A stretch of 35,519 nt of DNA from Acidimicrobiaceae bacterium (GTDB lineage: Bacteria > Actinomycetota > Acidimicrobiia > Acidimicrobiales > UBA8190). A model generated the notes under the pieces. That model saw only the letters and a list, made by a program, of their open reading frames with translations, was not told the origin of the DNA and ran no database searches. Made by a program: the position numbers and the translations under genes. Each line of letters starts with the position of its first letter. Position 1 is the stretch's first letter. The stretch covers positions 117,928 to 153,446 of the forward strand of contig PLXQ01000018.1 of NCBI GenBank assembly GCA_003151475.1, given 5' to 3'. Below, one piece after another: positions 7,800 through 15,074 of this stretch.

Positions 7800-7864
7800 A
7801 CCCCTACGCCCTTGCGGGCACCAGCCCCTCAAGCTGGCGCGTCTGCCTATTCCGCCACTCCGAC
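7781..7864 (-). tRNA. tRNA-Leu (anticodon GAG)
   Basis: The minus strand gives an 84-nt cloverleaf of class II. The 5' acceptor GTCGGAG pairs with CTCCGAC before discriminator A. The D arm lies in TGGCGGAATAGGCAGACGC. The anticodon stem CCAGC/GCTGG holds loop TTGAGGG with anticodon GAG. A long variable arm follows (TGCCCGCAAGGGCG), then the T arm AGGGG-TTCAAGT-CCCCT. The long variable arm is normal for leucine. No CCA is encoded after the discriminator. Its 3' end is repeated at 2698 and 4223, marking it as an integration target. Confidence 0.97.
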
Positions 7865-7908
7865 GAGAGTGCTCCCTCAGGCGAGGGTGGTCTTGTGCAC
7901 CGCGCATG

Positions 7909-9672
7909 CTAGCGCGCCGCGCCTAGGGCCCCTTTCGTCGTTGTCGTTGCCGACGGGGAGGCCGGAGCACCCACCAGGGGGGCCCATTCGTTCATCTGCC
8001 ACAGCGCTCCGAGGCCTCCGGGGTCGTCCTGGACGCCGAAGAGGGAGGCCGAGAAGGCCACGAAGTTGGGTTCCGCAAAGAGGGGGAAAGTGGGCATGTC
8101 CTGCCAGAGGTCCTGATCGATCTGCTGGTAGGTCGCCCCGGCCTGATTGGCGGAGAGGTTCTGCTGCGCCTGGGTGAACAACGCGTCGACGGCGGGGTCG
8201 TCGAAGCCGCCCCAGTCCTGGCTCAAGGCGGTGCTGCCGGTGGTGGCCGAGGCCGAGAAGACGCCTCCCAGTTGGCTCGGGTAGGCCGTGGCCTCAACGG
8301 GAACGAGGGCGAGCTGGAAGGAACCGCTCGGTAGCACCGAACCGGTCAGCTGCGAGCCGGAGACGGGGTTGGCGTCCACATCGAAGCCCGCCCCCACCAG
8401 CTGGCTGGCCACCAGTGGGCCGACGACGGCCGACCACGGATCGTCCGCGGACCACGTCAGATCGAGGGTCACCGGTACGCCGTGCTGCGTCCATGTCCCA
8501 TGGGCGTCGGCCACCAGGCCGCCCTGGGCCAGAAGGGCATTGCCGGCGGCGAGGTCGACCGTCTCGTAGTCGGTGCCGTTGTCGTTGTAGGCGGACTGGA
8601 AGTTGGCGAAGAGATGGTTGCCGTCGAGCCAGACATAGTGCTGGAGGGGCTGGGCCACCTGGGTGACGATCCCGACCCGGTCGATGCTGTGGGCGATCCC
8701 CTGGCGCACGGCCACCGAATCGAGCGGGGCGTGGCGGACGTTGAATTCGAGCTGCAGCATGGTGGCGCCCAGTCGGGACTGCGTCTCGGTCTTCGGGATG
8801 GCCGACAGTTGCGAGATGAGCGACGCGTCGAATGTGGCGGGAGCGGCGACCTGAACGCGTTGGTTGCCCACGTCGCGCGCCATGGCGGCCGGACTCGTCA
8901 CCGCCTCGAGCACGACCCGGTTGTACCGGGGAGCCGTTCCCCACCAACGAGGATTACGCACGAGGACAACGTCTTTGCCCGGCACCCACTTGTTGATCAG
9001 CCACGGTCCCGCCGATACGAGGACCTGGCTGGCGAAGTGGTCGAAGCCGGTGTTCCAACCGACGACTTCGGCGACATGGGCGGGGAGGAGGTCGTCGAAG
9101 AGCGACTCCCAGTCGGCGTCGGGGGTGTGGAAGGTCACGGTGACGGTCCGGCCGCTGTTGCTCGACACCACCGATGCGATGTCGCGGTAGCCGAGCGTCG
9201 ACGCCACCGAGTCCGCTGTTCCGTTGACGTCGGTGGCGCCGCCGCGCTGCGATTGCCAGGCGTACTGGAAGTCGGCGGCCGTGATGGGCACGCCGTCGGA
9301 CCAGACGGCCTGCGGGGCGATCTGGTAGACGACGGTCTGGGGATTCACGCTCACCACTTCGGCGCTCTGGACCACGTCGGTGTCCAGCTTGGGCTTGAGC
9401 CCCGGACCCACCTGGAAGACCTGGACCCAGACGGTGCTGGCCACGATCCGCCCGGCGTCGGTGTCCCCCGCCACGGTGTGGTCGTTCAGCGTCAGGGGGA
9501 TGGAGTCGAGCGCCACGGTGGCCGTGCCGCCGCGACCGGCCACCAGGAGAGGAGGGACCGTGGTGCTGGAGGAGGACCGGGCCGAACCGTCCGGACGAGC
9601 CGGGGATCCGCACGCCGCCAACAGGACTCCGGCGACGACCGAAAGCGCCAACGGCGCGCGCCAGAACGACAT
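7909..9672 (-). CDS. Family 5 peptide-binding lipoprotein (ABC importer substrate-binding protein)
   Basis: A 587-residue product from the ATG at 9672; the open frame upstream overlaps secG and is not coding. The signal peptide MSFWRAPLALSVVAGVLLAA ends in a clear lipobox (LLAACG), so it is anchored on the outer membrane face. The body has the SBP_bac_5 pattern of dipeptide/oligopeptide-binding proteins: GGTATVALDSIPLTLNDHTV, QIAPQAVWSDGVPITAADF and YAWQSQRGGATDVNG, a central segment with GPWLINKWVPGKDVVLVRNP and RWWG, then VRQGIAHSIDRVGIVTQ, and late helices ending near YQQIDQDLWQDMPTFPLFAE. No permease or ATPase gene lies nearby, so it probably works with a transporter encoded elsewhere. 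Ligand specificity cannot be read from the sequence. Confidence 0.9.
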   Translation of the reverse strand: MSFWRAPLALSVVAGVLLAACGSPARPDGSARSSSSTTVPPLLVAGRGGTATVALDSIPLTLNDHTVAGDTDAGRIVASTVWVQVFQVGPGLKPKLDTDVVQSAEVVSVNPQTVVYQIAPQAVWSDGVPITAADFQYAWQSQRGGATDVNGTADSVASTLGYRDIASVVSSNSGRTVTVTFHTPDADWESLFDDLLPAHVAEVVGWNTGFDHFASQVLVSAGPWLINKWVPGKDVVLVRNPRWWGTAPRYNRVVLEAVTSPAAMARDVGNQRVQVAAPATFDASLISQLSAIPKTETQSRLGATMLQLEFNVRHAPLDSVAVRQGIAHSIDRVGIVTQVAQPLQHYVWLDGNHLFANFQSAYNDNGTDYETVDLAAGNALLAQGGLVADAHGTWTQHGVPVTLDLTWSADDPWSAVVGPLVASQLVGAGFDVDANPVSGSQLTGSVLPSGSFQLALVPVEATAYPSQLGGVFSASATTGSTALSQDWGGFDDPAVDALFTQAQQNLSANQAGATYQQIDQDLWQDMPTFPLFAEPNFVAFSASLFGVQDDPGGLGALWQMNEWAPLVGAPASPSATTTTKGALGAAR

Positions 9673-9743
9673 GGCCGACGGAGTGCGAAAGTGCGGGTCA
9701 CGCTGTGGCGGAGGCGCCGAGGCGACGCCGACCAGCCGGCGGA

Positions 9744-9974
9744 TCACTGCAGGCGCAGAGCCAGGATGACGGTGGTGAAGGCGAAGACGACGGCCACGGT
9801 GACGGTGATCCGGTCGAGGTTCTTCTCGACCACGGTCGAGCCGGCGGCCGCCTGGCCCACCGAACCTCCGAACATGTCCGACAGGCCGCCGCCCTTGCCC
9901 GAGTGCATGAGCACCAGGAAGATCAACGACAGCGTCGCCACCAAGTGGAGAACGAGGAACGCAATTGTCAGCAC
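9744..9974 (-). CDS. secG: Protein translocase subunit SecG
   Basis: A 76-residue protein with the SecG layout: a first membrane helix (LTIAFLVLHLVATLSLIFLV), the conserved cytoplasmic loop MHSGKGGGLSDMFGG, and a second helix (VTVAVVFAFTTVILAL). SecG joins SecY and SecE in the membrane channel and stimulates SecA-driven export. I place the start at the GTG at 9974 because a good ribosome binding site (AGGAGGG) lies about 8 bases upstream and the product then begins directly with the first helix. It follows tpiA in the usual actinobacterial order gap-pgk-tpiA-secG, but the gap of about 180 bases and the repeats between them may allow a separate promoter. Confidence 0.95.
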   Translation of the reverse strand: MLTIAFLVLHLVATLSLIFLVLMHSGKGGGLSDMFGGSVGQAAAGSTVVEKNLDRITVTVAVVFAFTTVILALRLQ

Positions 9975-10071
9975 CGGTGGTCCCTCCTCGGGCCTTTCTG
10001 GACCCCACAACGCTACCAAACGGCGGGACTTTCCAGATGGCGGGGCTTTCTCGAGGGGGCTGCCCCCTTCA

Positions 10072-10122
10072 CGAACGCCTGGCATCGCCGAACGCCTGGC
10101 ATCCCCGAACGCCTGCCATCGC
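10072..10122. repeat. Three 17-bp tandem repeats between tpiA and secG
   Basis: The unit cgaacgcctggcatcgc occurs three times in a row with one substitution each in copies two and three. It fills part of the space between the tpiA stop and the secG ribosome binding site. Confidence 0.9.
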
Positions 10123-10156
10123 CGATCCGGCCGGGCCGGGCCGAGGAGGCGAAGAG

Positions 10157-10954
10157 CTACCGGCCCGCCGGCCCCGCCTCACGGATGATGGCGGCCAAGA
10201 CGGCGGCATCCAGGCTGGCCCCGCCCACCAGGAGTCCGTCCACATCGCGCTGGCCCATGAGCTCGGCCGTGTTCTCGGGGCGGACCGAGCCCCCGTACTG
10301 GATCCGGACGGCCTGGGCGGCGTCCGCCCCGGCCAGCTCGGCCACCACCCCCCGGATGTGGGCGCAGGCGCTCTCGGCATCCTCTCCGGTGGCCGTGGCC
10401 CCCGTGCCGATGGCCCAGATGGGCTCGTAGGCGAGCACCAAGGCGGCCGTCTGCTCCTCGGGAAGACCCTTCAGCGCCGCCGTGGCCTGGGCCGTGAGGC
10501 GGGCTTCGGTCTCCCCCATCTCCCGCTCTTCTTCGGTCTCGCCCACACAGACGATGGGCGTCATGCCGTGACGGAGCACGGCGCGCAGCGTCGCCGCCAC
10601 CTGTTCGTCGGTCATGGCAAAGAACTGCCGGCGTTCGGAATGGCCGACGATGACGTAACTCACCCCGAGTCGGGCCAGCATGGGCGGGGCCACCTCGCCC
10701 GTGAAAGGGCCCTCGTCTTCGCTGTAGCAGTGCTGGGCCCCGAGAGCCACGGGGATGGCGCGGTCCTCGAGCACGGTCTGGACCGAACGCAGATCGGTGA
10801 AGGGGGGATGGACCGACACGTCGAGGGGCCCCACGTCGGCTGCGGTCAGCCGCAGGCCGAGATCCTGGATGGTCCGGATCGACTGGAGATGATCGTGGTG
10901 CATCTTCCAGTTGCCGCTCACGAGCGGCCGTCGCCGATGCCGGGCTGCTGTCAT
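10157..10954 (-). CDS. tpiA: Triose-phosphate isomerase
   Basis: A 265-residue cytoplasmic enzyme that interconverts dihydroxyacetone phosphate and glyceraldehyde 3-phosphate. Family landmarks are in order: SGNWKMHHD with the substrate-binding Asn and Lys, LGAQHCYSEDEGPFTGEVAP, the electrophile His in IVGHSERR, the catalytic Glu in LAYEPIWAIGTG (start of the mobile loop), IQYGGSVRPENTAELM, and the phosphate-binding GLLVGGASLD. The start is the ATG at 10954, 17 bases after the pgk stop, with GGTGGGAGG about 10 bases upstream; the open frame beyond it is antisense to nothing useful and overlaps pgk. Length and motifs are normal. Confidence 0.98.
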   Translation of the reverse strand: MTAARHRRRPLVSGNWKMHHDHLQSIRTIQDLGLRLTAADVGPLDVSVHPPFTDLRSVQTVLEDRAIPVALGAQHCYSEDEGPFTGEVAPPMLARLGVSYVIVGHSERRQFFAMTDEQVAATLRAVLRHGMTPIVCVGETEEEREMGETEARLTAQATAALKGLPEEQTAALVLAYEPIWAIGTGATATGEDAESACAHIRGVVAELAGADAAQAVRIQYGGSVRPENTAELMGQRDVDGLLVGGASLDAAVLAAIIREAGPAGR

Positions 10955-10973
10955 CTCAGGGTGCCTCCCACCG

Positions 10974-12155
10974 TCAACATCCGGCAGGGCCGGCGGCGTT
11001 GGAGGCGTGGCGCAGGGCATCGAGACCGGGAAGGTCGCCGTACTCGAGAAGCTCGAGCGCCGCCCCACCGCCGGTAGAGACGAAGCTGACCTTGCCCTCC
11101 AGGCCCAGTTGGTCGAGGGCGGCCACAGAATCCCCGCCACCGACCACGCTGAAGGCTCCGCTGGCGGCGATGGCCTCGGCCACCGCGTAGGTGCCGGCCG
11201 AGAAACGGGGATCCTCGAAGACCCCCATGGGACCGTTCCAAAAGACGGTGCCGGCGTCGGCCACCGCCGCGGCGAAGATCGCCGCCGTGGTGGGACCGAT
11301 GTCGAGACCCACGGCGTCGTCGGGGACGTCGGCACCCATGACGGAGATCTCCTCCTCGCCCCCGGCGATGATGCGCCGCACCACCACGTCGGTGGGCAGC
11401 AGCACCCTGTCCCCCGCTTCGTCGAGCAGCGCCCGGCACAGGGGCACCGCTTTGGCGTCGAAGAGCGACTGCCCCACCGAGTGGCCCTGGGCGGCCAGGA
11501 AGGTGAAGGCCATGCCGCCGCCCACGATGACCGTGTCCACCGTATCGAGAAGCGAACGCACGACGCCGAGCTTGTCCGTGACCTTGGCCCCTCCGACCAC
11601 GGCCACGAAGGGTCGGGCCGGATGGGCGAGGAGACCACCGACGGCCTCCACTTCGCGCGCCAGGAGCCGGCCGGCGGCCGAAGGAAGAAGCGCCGGCGGC
11701 CCGACGATCGAAGCATGGCGACGGTGACTGACGCCGAAGGCATCGTTCACGTAGGAGTCGAATCCCTCGACCAGTCGGTTGACGAAGGCGGGATCGTTGG
11801 TCTTCTCCCCGGGGTGGAAACGGAGGTTGTCCATCAGAGCGACGCCCGGCGCCAGTTCGGCCAGCCGGGTGCGGACGGGGGACATGTCATAGCGGAGGTC
11901 GGCCTGTCCCTCGGGCCGGCCCAGATGCGAACAGACGGTGACTTCGGCACCGCGGTTGCGGAGCCAGTCGAGCGTGGGCATGGCGGCCAGGATCCGGAAG
12001 TCGTCGGCCACCACGGCGGCGCCGTCGGGACCATCGGGCCAGCGCAGGGGGACGTTGAAGTCGGCCCGGACGAGAACCTTTCGCCCGGCCACGTCGGGCA
12101 GGTCCTCGAGCAGGGGAAGGCCGGCCATGGGATCGGTGCGGGAGCGAGGTGTCAC
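10974..12155 (-). CDS. pgk: Phosphoglycerate kinase
   Basis: A 393-residue enzyme that transfers a phosphate from 1,3-bisphosphoglycerate to ADP. The N-terminal domain shows VLVRADFNVPL, CSHLGRPEG and DNLRFHPGEKTNDP (substrate-binding basic patch), and the C-terminal nucleotide domain shows VVGGAKVTDKLGVV, VIVGGGMAFTFLAAQG, VFWNGPMGVFED and the GGGDSVAAL loop. The GTG start at 12155 overlaps the stop of gap (GTGA), which implies translational coupling; an ATG at 12128 would also give a full enzyme. Near the N-terminus there is a short insertion (WPDGPDGAAVVA) before DDFRI. The gene sits centrally in the glycolytic operon. Confidence 0.98.
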   Translation of the reverse strand: MTPRSRTDPMAGLPLLEDLPDVAGRKVLVRADFNVPLRWPDGPDGAAVVADDFRILAAMPTLDWLRNRGAEVTVCSHLGRPEGQADLRYDMSPVRTRLAELAPGVALMDNLRFHPGEKTNDPAFVNRLVEGFDSYVNDAFGVSHRRHASIVGPPALLPSAAGRLLAREVEAVGGLLAHPARPFVAVVGGAKVTDKLGVVRSLLDTVDTVIVGGGMAFTFLAAQGHSVGQSLFDAKAVPLCRALLDEAGDRVLLPTDVVVRRIIAGGEEEISVMGADVPDDAVGLDIGPTTAAIFAAAVADAGTVFWNGPMGVFEDPRFSAGTYAVAEAIAASGAFSVVGGGDSVAALDQLGLEGKVSFVSTGGGAALELLEYGDLPGLDALRHASNAAGPAGC

Positions 12156-13186
12156 GCGCCGGCGCGACGGTCACTGCCCACGAGGGCGGCCAGGTCGACC
12201 AGGCGGTTGACGTAGCCCCATTCGTTGTCGTACCAACCCTGGACCTTGACCAGGCTCTGGTCGGGCCCGATGGCCATGACCATGGTGAGGCCGGCATCGA
12301 AGGTGCACGAGGCGGGGCTGCCGATGATGTCGGAGGAGACGATGGGGTCGGTGGTGTAGTCCAAGACGGCCGCCAGGGGGCCGCTGGCCGAGGCCAGCCG
12401 GAAGGCCTCGTTCACCTCCTCGACGGTGACGGTGCGCGGCACCACCAGGGTGAAGTCGGTGATCGAGCCGTCGCCTACCGGGACCCGCAAGGCCGCTCCG
12501 TCGAGCTTGCCCAACATGTCGGGGACGACGAGGTTGGTGGCGCGTGCCGCTCCGGAGGAGGCGGGGACGATGTTGAGGGCGGCGGCGCGGGCGCGGCGCA
12601 GGTCCTCGTGGGGCAGGTCGAGCAGGTTCTGGTCGTTGGTGTAGGCGTGGACGGTCATCATGAGCCCACTGGTGACGCCGAAGGCGTCGTCCAAGACCTT
12701 CACCATGGGGACGAAGCAGTTCGTGGTGCAGGAGGCGTTCGAGATGACGACATGGTTCTGCGGGTCGAACTCGTGGTCGTTCACGCCGATGACGAAGGTG
12801 GCGTCGGCGTCCTTCGACGGCGCCGAGATGATCACCCGTCGGGCGCCGCCTTCGAGGTGTCCGGCGGCGTCGTTGCGGGCCGTGAAACGACCGGTCGACT
12901 CGATGACGATCTCGACACCCATCTCGTCCCACGGCAGCGCCTTCGGTTCGCGCTCGGCCAGGACCCGGATGCGCTGGCCGTCGACGACGAGGCTGTCACG
13001 GTCGACGTCGATCTCGCCGTCGAAGCGACCGTGGGTCGAGTCGTAGTGCAGCAGGTGGGCGTTGGTCCGGGCGTCGGTCAGGTCGTTCACGGCCACGACC
13101 TCGACACCGTCGCCCTGCGCCCGCGCCGCGCGCAGGAAGTTCCGGCCGATACGTCCGAAGCCGTTGATGCCAACGCGCACGGTCAT
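12152..13186 (-). CDS. gap: Glyceraldehyde-3-phosphate dehydrogenase, type I
   Basis: A 344-residue, NAD-type GAPDH, which oxidises and phosphorylates glyceraldehyde 3-phosphate. Visible features: the Rossmann start VRVGINGFGRIGRNFLRAA, an Asp in VVAVNDLTD that favours NAD, the catalytic Cys in SNASCTTNC, the catalytic His in TVHAYTNDQ, the phosphate-site segment PASSGAARATNLVVPDMLGK, RVPVGDGSITDF, and the C-terminal WYDNEWGYVNRLVDL. Length is close to the family norm. It is the first gene of the gap-pgk-tpiA group. The 59 bases separating it from yvcK leave no room for whiA. Confidence 0.98.
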   Translation of the reverse strand: MTVRVGINGFGRIGRNFLRAARAQGDGVEVVAVNDLTDARTNAHLLHYDSTHGRFDGEIDVDRDSLVVDGQRIRVLAEREPKALPWDEMGVEIVIESTGRFTARNDAAGHLEGGARRVIISAPSKDADATFVIGVNDHEFDPQNHVVISNASCTTNCFVPMVKVLDDAFGVTSGLMMTVHAYTNDQNLLDLPHEDLRRARAAALNIVPASSGAARATNLVVPDMLGKLDGAALRVPVGDGSITDFTLVVPRTVTVEEVNEAFRLASASGPLAAVLDYTTDPIVSSDIIGSPASCTFDAGLTMVMAIGPDQSLVKVQGWYDNEWGYVNRLVDLAALVGSDRRAGA

Positions 13187-13245
13187 CTACTTCTCACCTC
13201 GTCGGCCATCGCTCCCCCGTTGCCCGTCACCGGTCACCGCCACGC

Positions 13246-14121
13246 CTATCCGACCAGACCGGCCAGGGCCGACGCCAGTCTGACCGGGTCGTGGGCCAGG
13301 CCGTTGGATTTGGCCAGCGGCCCGTCCACCACCGGTACGCCGATGACACCGAGGGATATGGCCCTCGAATCCGCCACCACGGCGTCGACCTCGATGCCGT
13401 GGGCCAGTAAGGCGGCCACATGGTCGGCCACGTCGAAGCCCTCGGTCTCGGCCGGCTGGGGCCGGAGGTTGGCCACGTAGACGATCCTGGCCGCAGACGC
13501 CCTGATGCCGGCGGCGATACCGGGGACGGCCAGGGCGGCCAGGACGCTGGTGAAGAGCGAACCCGGTCCGATCACGATCTGCTCGGCCCCGGCCAGGGCG
13601 GCCAGAGCGGGGGCGGGGGCCACGGCGTCGGCCGGGATGATCGAGACCCGCTGGATATCGGTGGTGCCCATGACGGCCGTCTGGCCCTCGATGTCCCCGC
13701 CGTCGGAGGAGGCCTTCAGCACCACGGGCTCGGTGGCGGCGGGGACGACCCGGCCCTCGGCGCCGAGCAGCCGGGCCGCCTCGTCGAGACCCCTCTGGAC
13801 ATCGCTGGCGGCGGCGATGAGACCGGCGATGACCAGGTTGCCGATGGCATGGCCGGTGAGCTCGTCTGACTCGGTCTCGAAGCGCTGCTCGAAGACCTGG
13901 GAGAGCAGGCAGTCGTCGGCCAGGGCCACCAGGCAGGTGCGGAGGTCACCGGGAGGGACGATGCCCAGCTGCCGGCGGAGCCGGCCCGAGGATCCCCCGT
14001 CGTCGGCCACCGAGACGATGGCGGTGATCTCCCCGGCGTAGAGCCGGGCGGCGCGCAGGCTGGCGGCCAGGCCATGTCCGCCGCCGACGGCCACCACCTT
14101 CGGACCCCCGGGGCGGGTCAC
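13246..14121 (-). CDS. yvcK: YvcK/CofD-like gluconeogenesis factor
   Basis: A 291-residue protein of the YvcK family, which binds UDP-sugars in Bacillus and is needed for normal growth and peptidoglycan handling on gluconeogenic carbon sources. Motifs are typical: VVAVGGGHGLAASLRA near the start, IVSVADDGGSSGRLRRQ, PPGDLRTCLVALADD, GHAIGNLVIAGL, IVIGPGSLFTSVLAALAVPG and YVANLRPQPAETEGF. I choose GTG at 14121 because it overlaps the rapZ stop (GTGA) and puts the glycine-rich loop near residue 10; the longer open frame to 14484 lies over rapZ. The protein is slightly shorter than the Bacillus one. The rapZ-yvcK pairing is conserved in Gram-positive bacteria. Confidence 0.95.
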   Translation of the reverse strand: MTRPGGPKVVAVGGGHGLAASLRAARLYAGEITAIVSVADDGGSSGRLRRQLGIVPPGDLRTCLVALADDCLLSQVFEQRFETESDELTGHAIGNLVIAGLIAAASDVQRGLDEAARLLGAEGRVVPAATEPVVLKASSDGGDIEGQTAVMGTTDIQRVSIIPADAVAPAPALAALAGAEQIVIGPGSLFTSVLAALAVPGIAAGIRASAARIVYVANLRPQPAETEGFDVADHVAALLAHGIEVDAVVADSRAISLGVIGVPVVDGPLAKSNGLAHDPVRLASALAGLVG

Positions 14122-15023
14122 CGGTCCACGTCGCGGTGAAAGACCGACGGAGCGGCCCCGCCGGCCTGGAGACGGCGGGCCACCTCGACGGCCAGCACCA
14201 CCGAGCGGTGCCGTCCCCCGGTGCAGCCCATGGCGATGGTCAGGTACGACTTCCCCTCGGCCATGTAGGCGGGGAGCAAGGAGGAGACGAGGTCGACCAC
14301 CCGGTCGAGGAAGGGGCCGGTGGCCTCCTGGGAGAGGACGAAGTCCCGGACGGGTTCGTCCACTCCCGAGAGCGGCTGGAGGTCGGCGATCCAGTGGGGA
14401 TTGGGGAGGAAGCGGCAGTCGAAGACGAGGTCGGCGTCCAAGGGGACGCCGTGCTTGTAGCCGAAGGAGACCACGGAGGTGCACATGGCCGTGTCCAATT
14501 CGTCGGCGAAGAGCTCGAGGATCCTCACCCGGAGCTGGTTGACGTTCAGCTGGCCGGTGTCGACCACCACGTCGGCCCGGTCCCGGATGGGCTCGAGCAG
14601 CCGGCGCTCGTCGACGATGGCCTCCTCCACATTGGCCCCGGCGATGGGGTGGCGCCTGCGGGTGCCCTCGAAACGGCGGACGAGGATGTCCTGGGGGGCG
14701 TCCAGATAGACGACCCGGACCCGGTGGCCCCGGGCCCGGAGCTCGTCGATGGCGGGCAGCGCCTGCTCGACCTGGCCGCCGCCGCGGCCGATGACCAGGG
14801 CCACGCGTTCCTGGCCCGAGCCGGGCCGGCCCACCACGTCGGCCACCTCGGTGAGGAGGGAGGAGGGCATGTTGTCGATCACGTACCAGCCGGCGTCCTC
14901 CAGGGCGGCGGCGGCCGTCGACCGGCCCGCACCGGACATCCCGCTGATTAGGGCGTAGTCGGTGAGGCCCCCTCGGTCCCGTTGGGGCGGAGGTGTCGTC
15001 ACGACCGCTGAGGGTGAAAACAC
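14118..15023 (-). CDS. rapZ: RapZ/YvcJ nucleotide-binding protein
   Basis: A 301-residue P-loop protein. In Escherichia coli RapZ is an RNase adaptor that controls glucosamine-6-phosphate synthase mRNA; the Gram-positive homologue YvcJ binds and hydrolyses nucleotides. The P-loop is GMSGAGRSTAA, with Arg in place of the standard Lys, which is usual in actinobacteria. Other hallmarks are DAGWYVIDNMPSSLL, VYLDAPQDILVRRFEGTRRR and HPI, SFGYKHGVPLDADLVFDCRF, LPNPHWIADLQPLSG, and the C-terminal AMGCTGGRHRSVVLAVEVAR that binds ligand or RNA. The start could be the GTG at 15023 or the GTG at 15002; neither has a strong ribosome binding site. It is translationally coupled to yvcK. Confidence 0.95.
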   Translation of the reverse strand: MFSPSAVVTTPPPQRDRGGLTDYALISGMSGAGRSTAAAALEDAGWYVIDNMPSSLLTEVADVVGRPGSGQERVALVIGRGGGQVEQALPAIDELRARGHRVRVVYLDAPQDILVRRFEGTRRRHPIAGANVEEAIVDERRLLEPIRDRADVVVDTGQLNVNQLRVRILELFADELDTAMCTSVVSFGYKHGVPLDADLVFDCRFLPNPHWIADLQPLSGVDEPVRDFVLSQEATGPFLDRVVDLVSSLLPAYMAEGKSYLTIAMGCTGGRHRSVVLAVEVARRLQAGGAAPSVFHRDVDR

Positions 15024-15074
15024 GCTGGCCTGATGCCCCTCAGGCTAGTCGGCCGCCCTGAGAAATCGCTGGGG

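Noticed and set aside
8482..10188. Long open frame on the plus strand opposite the peptide-binding lipoprotein and secG
   Set aside because: It is antisense to two well-supported genes and its product is compositionally odd (Gly, Arg, His, Val) with no domain; such frames are common in GC-rich DNA.
14905..14940. RapZ P-loop with Arg in place of Lys
   Set aside because: GxSGAGRST is, to my knowledge, the usual actinobacterial form, so it is not a sign of inactivation.
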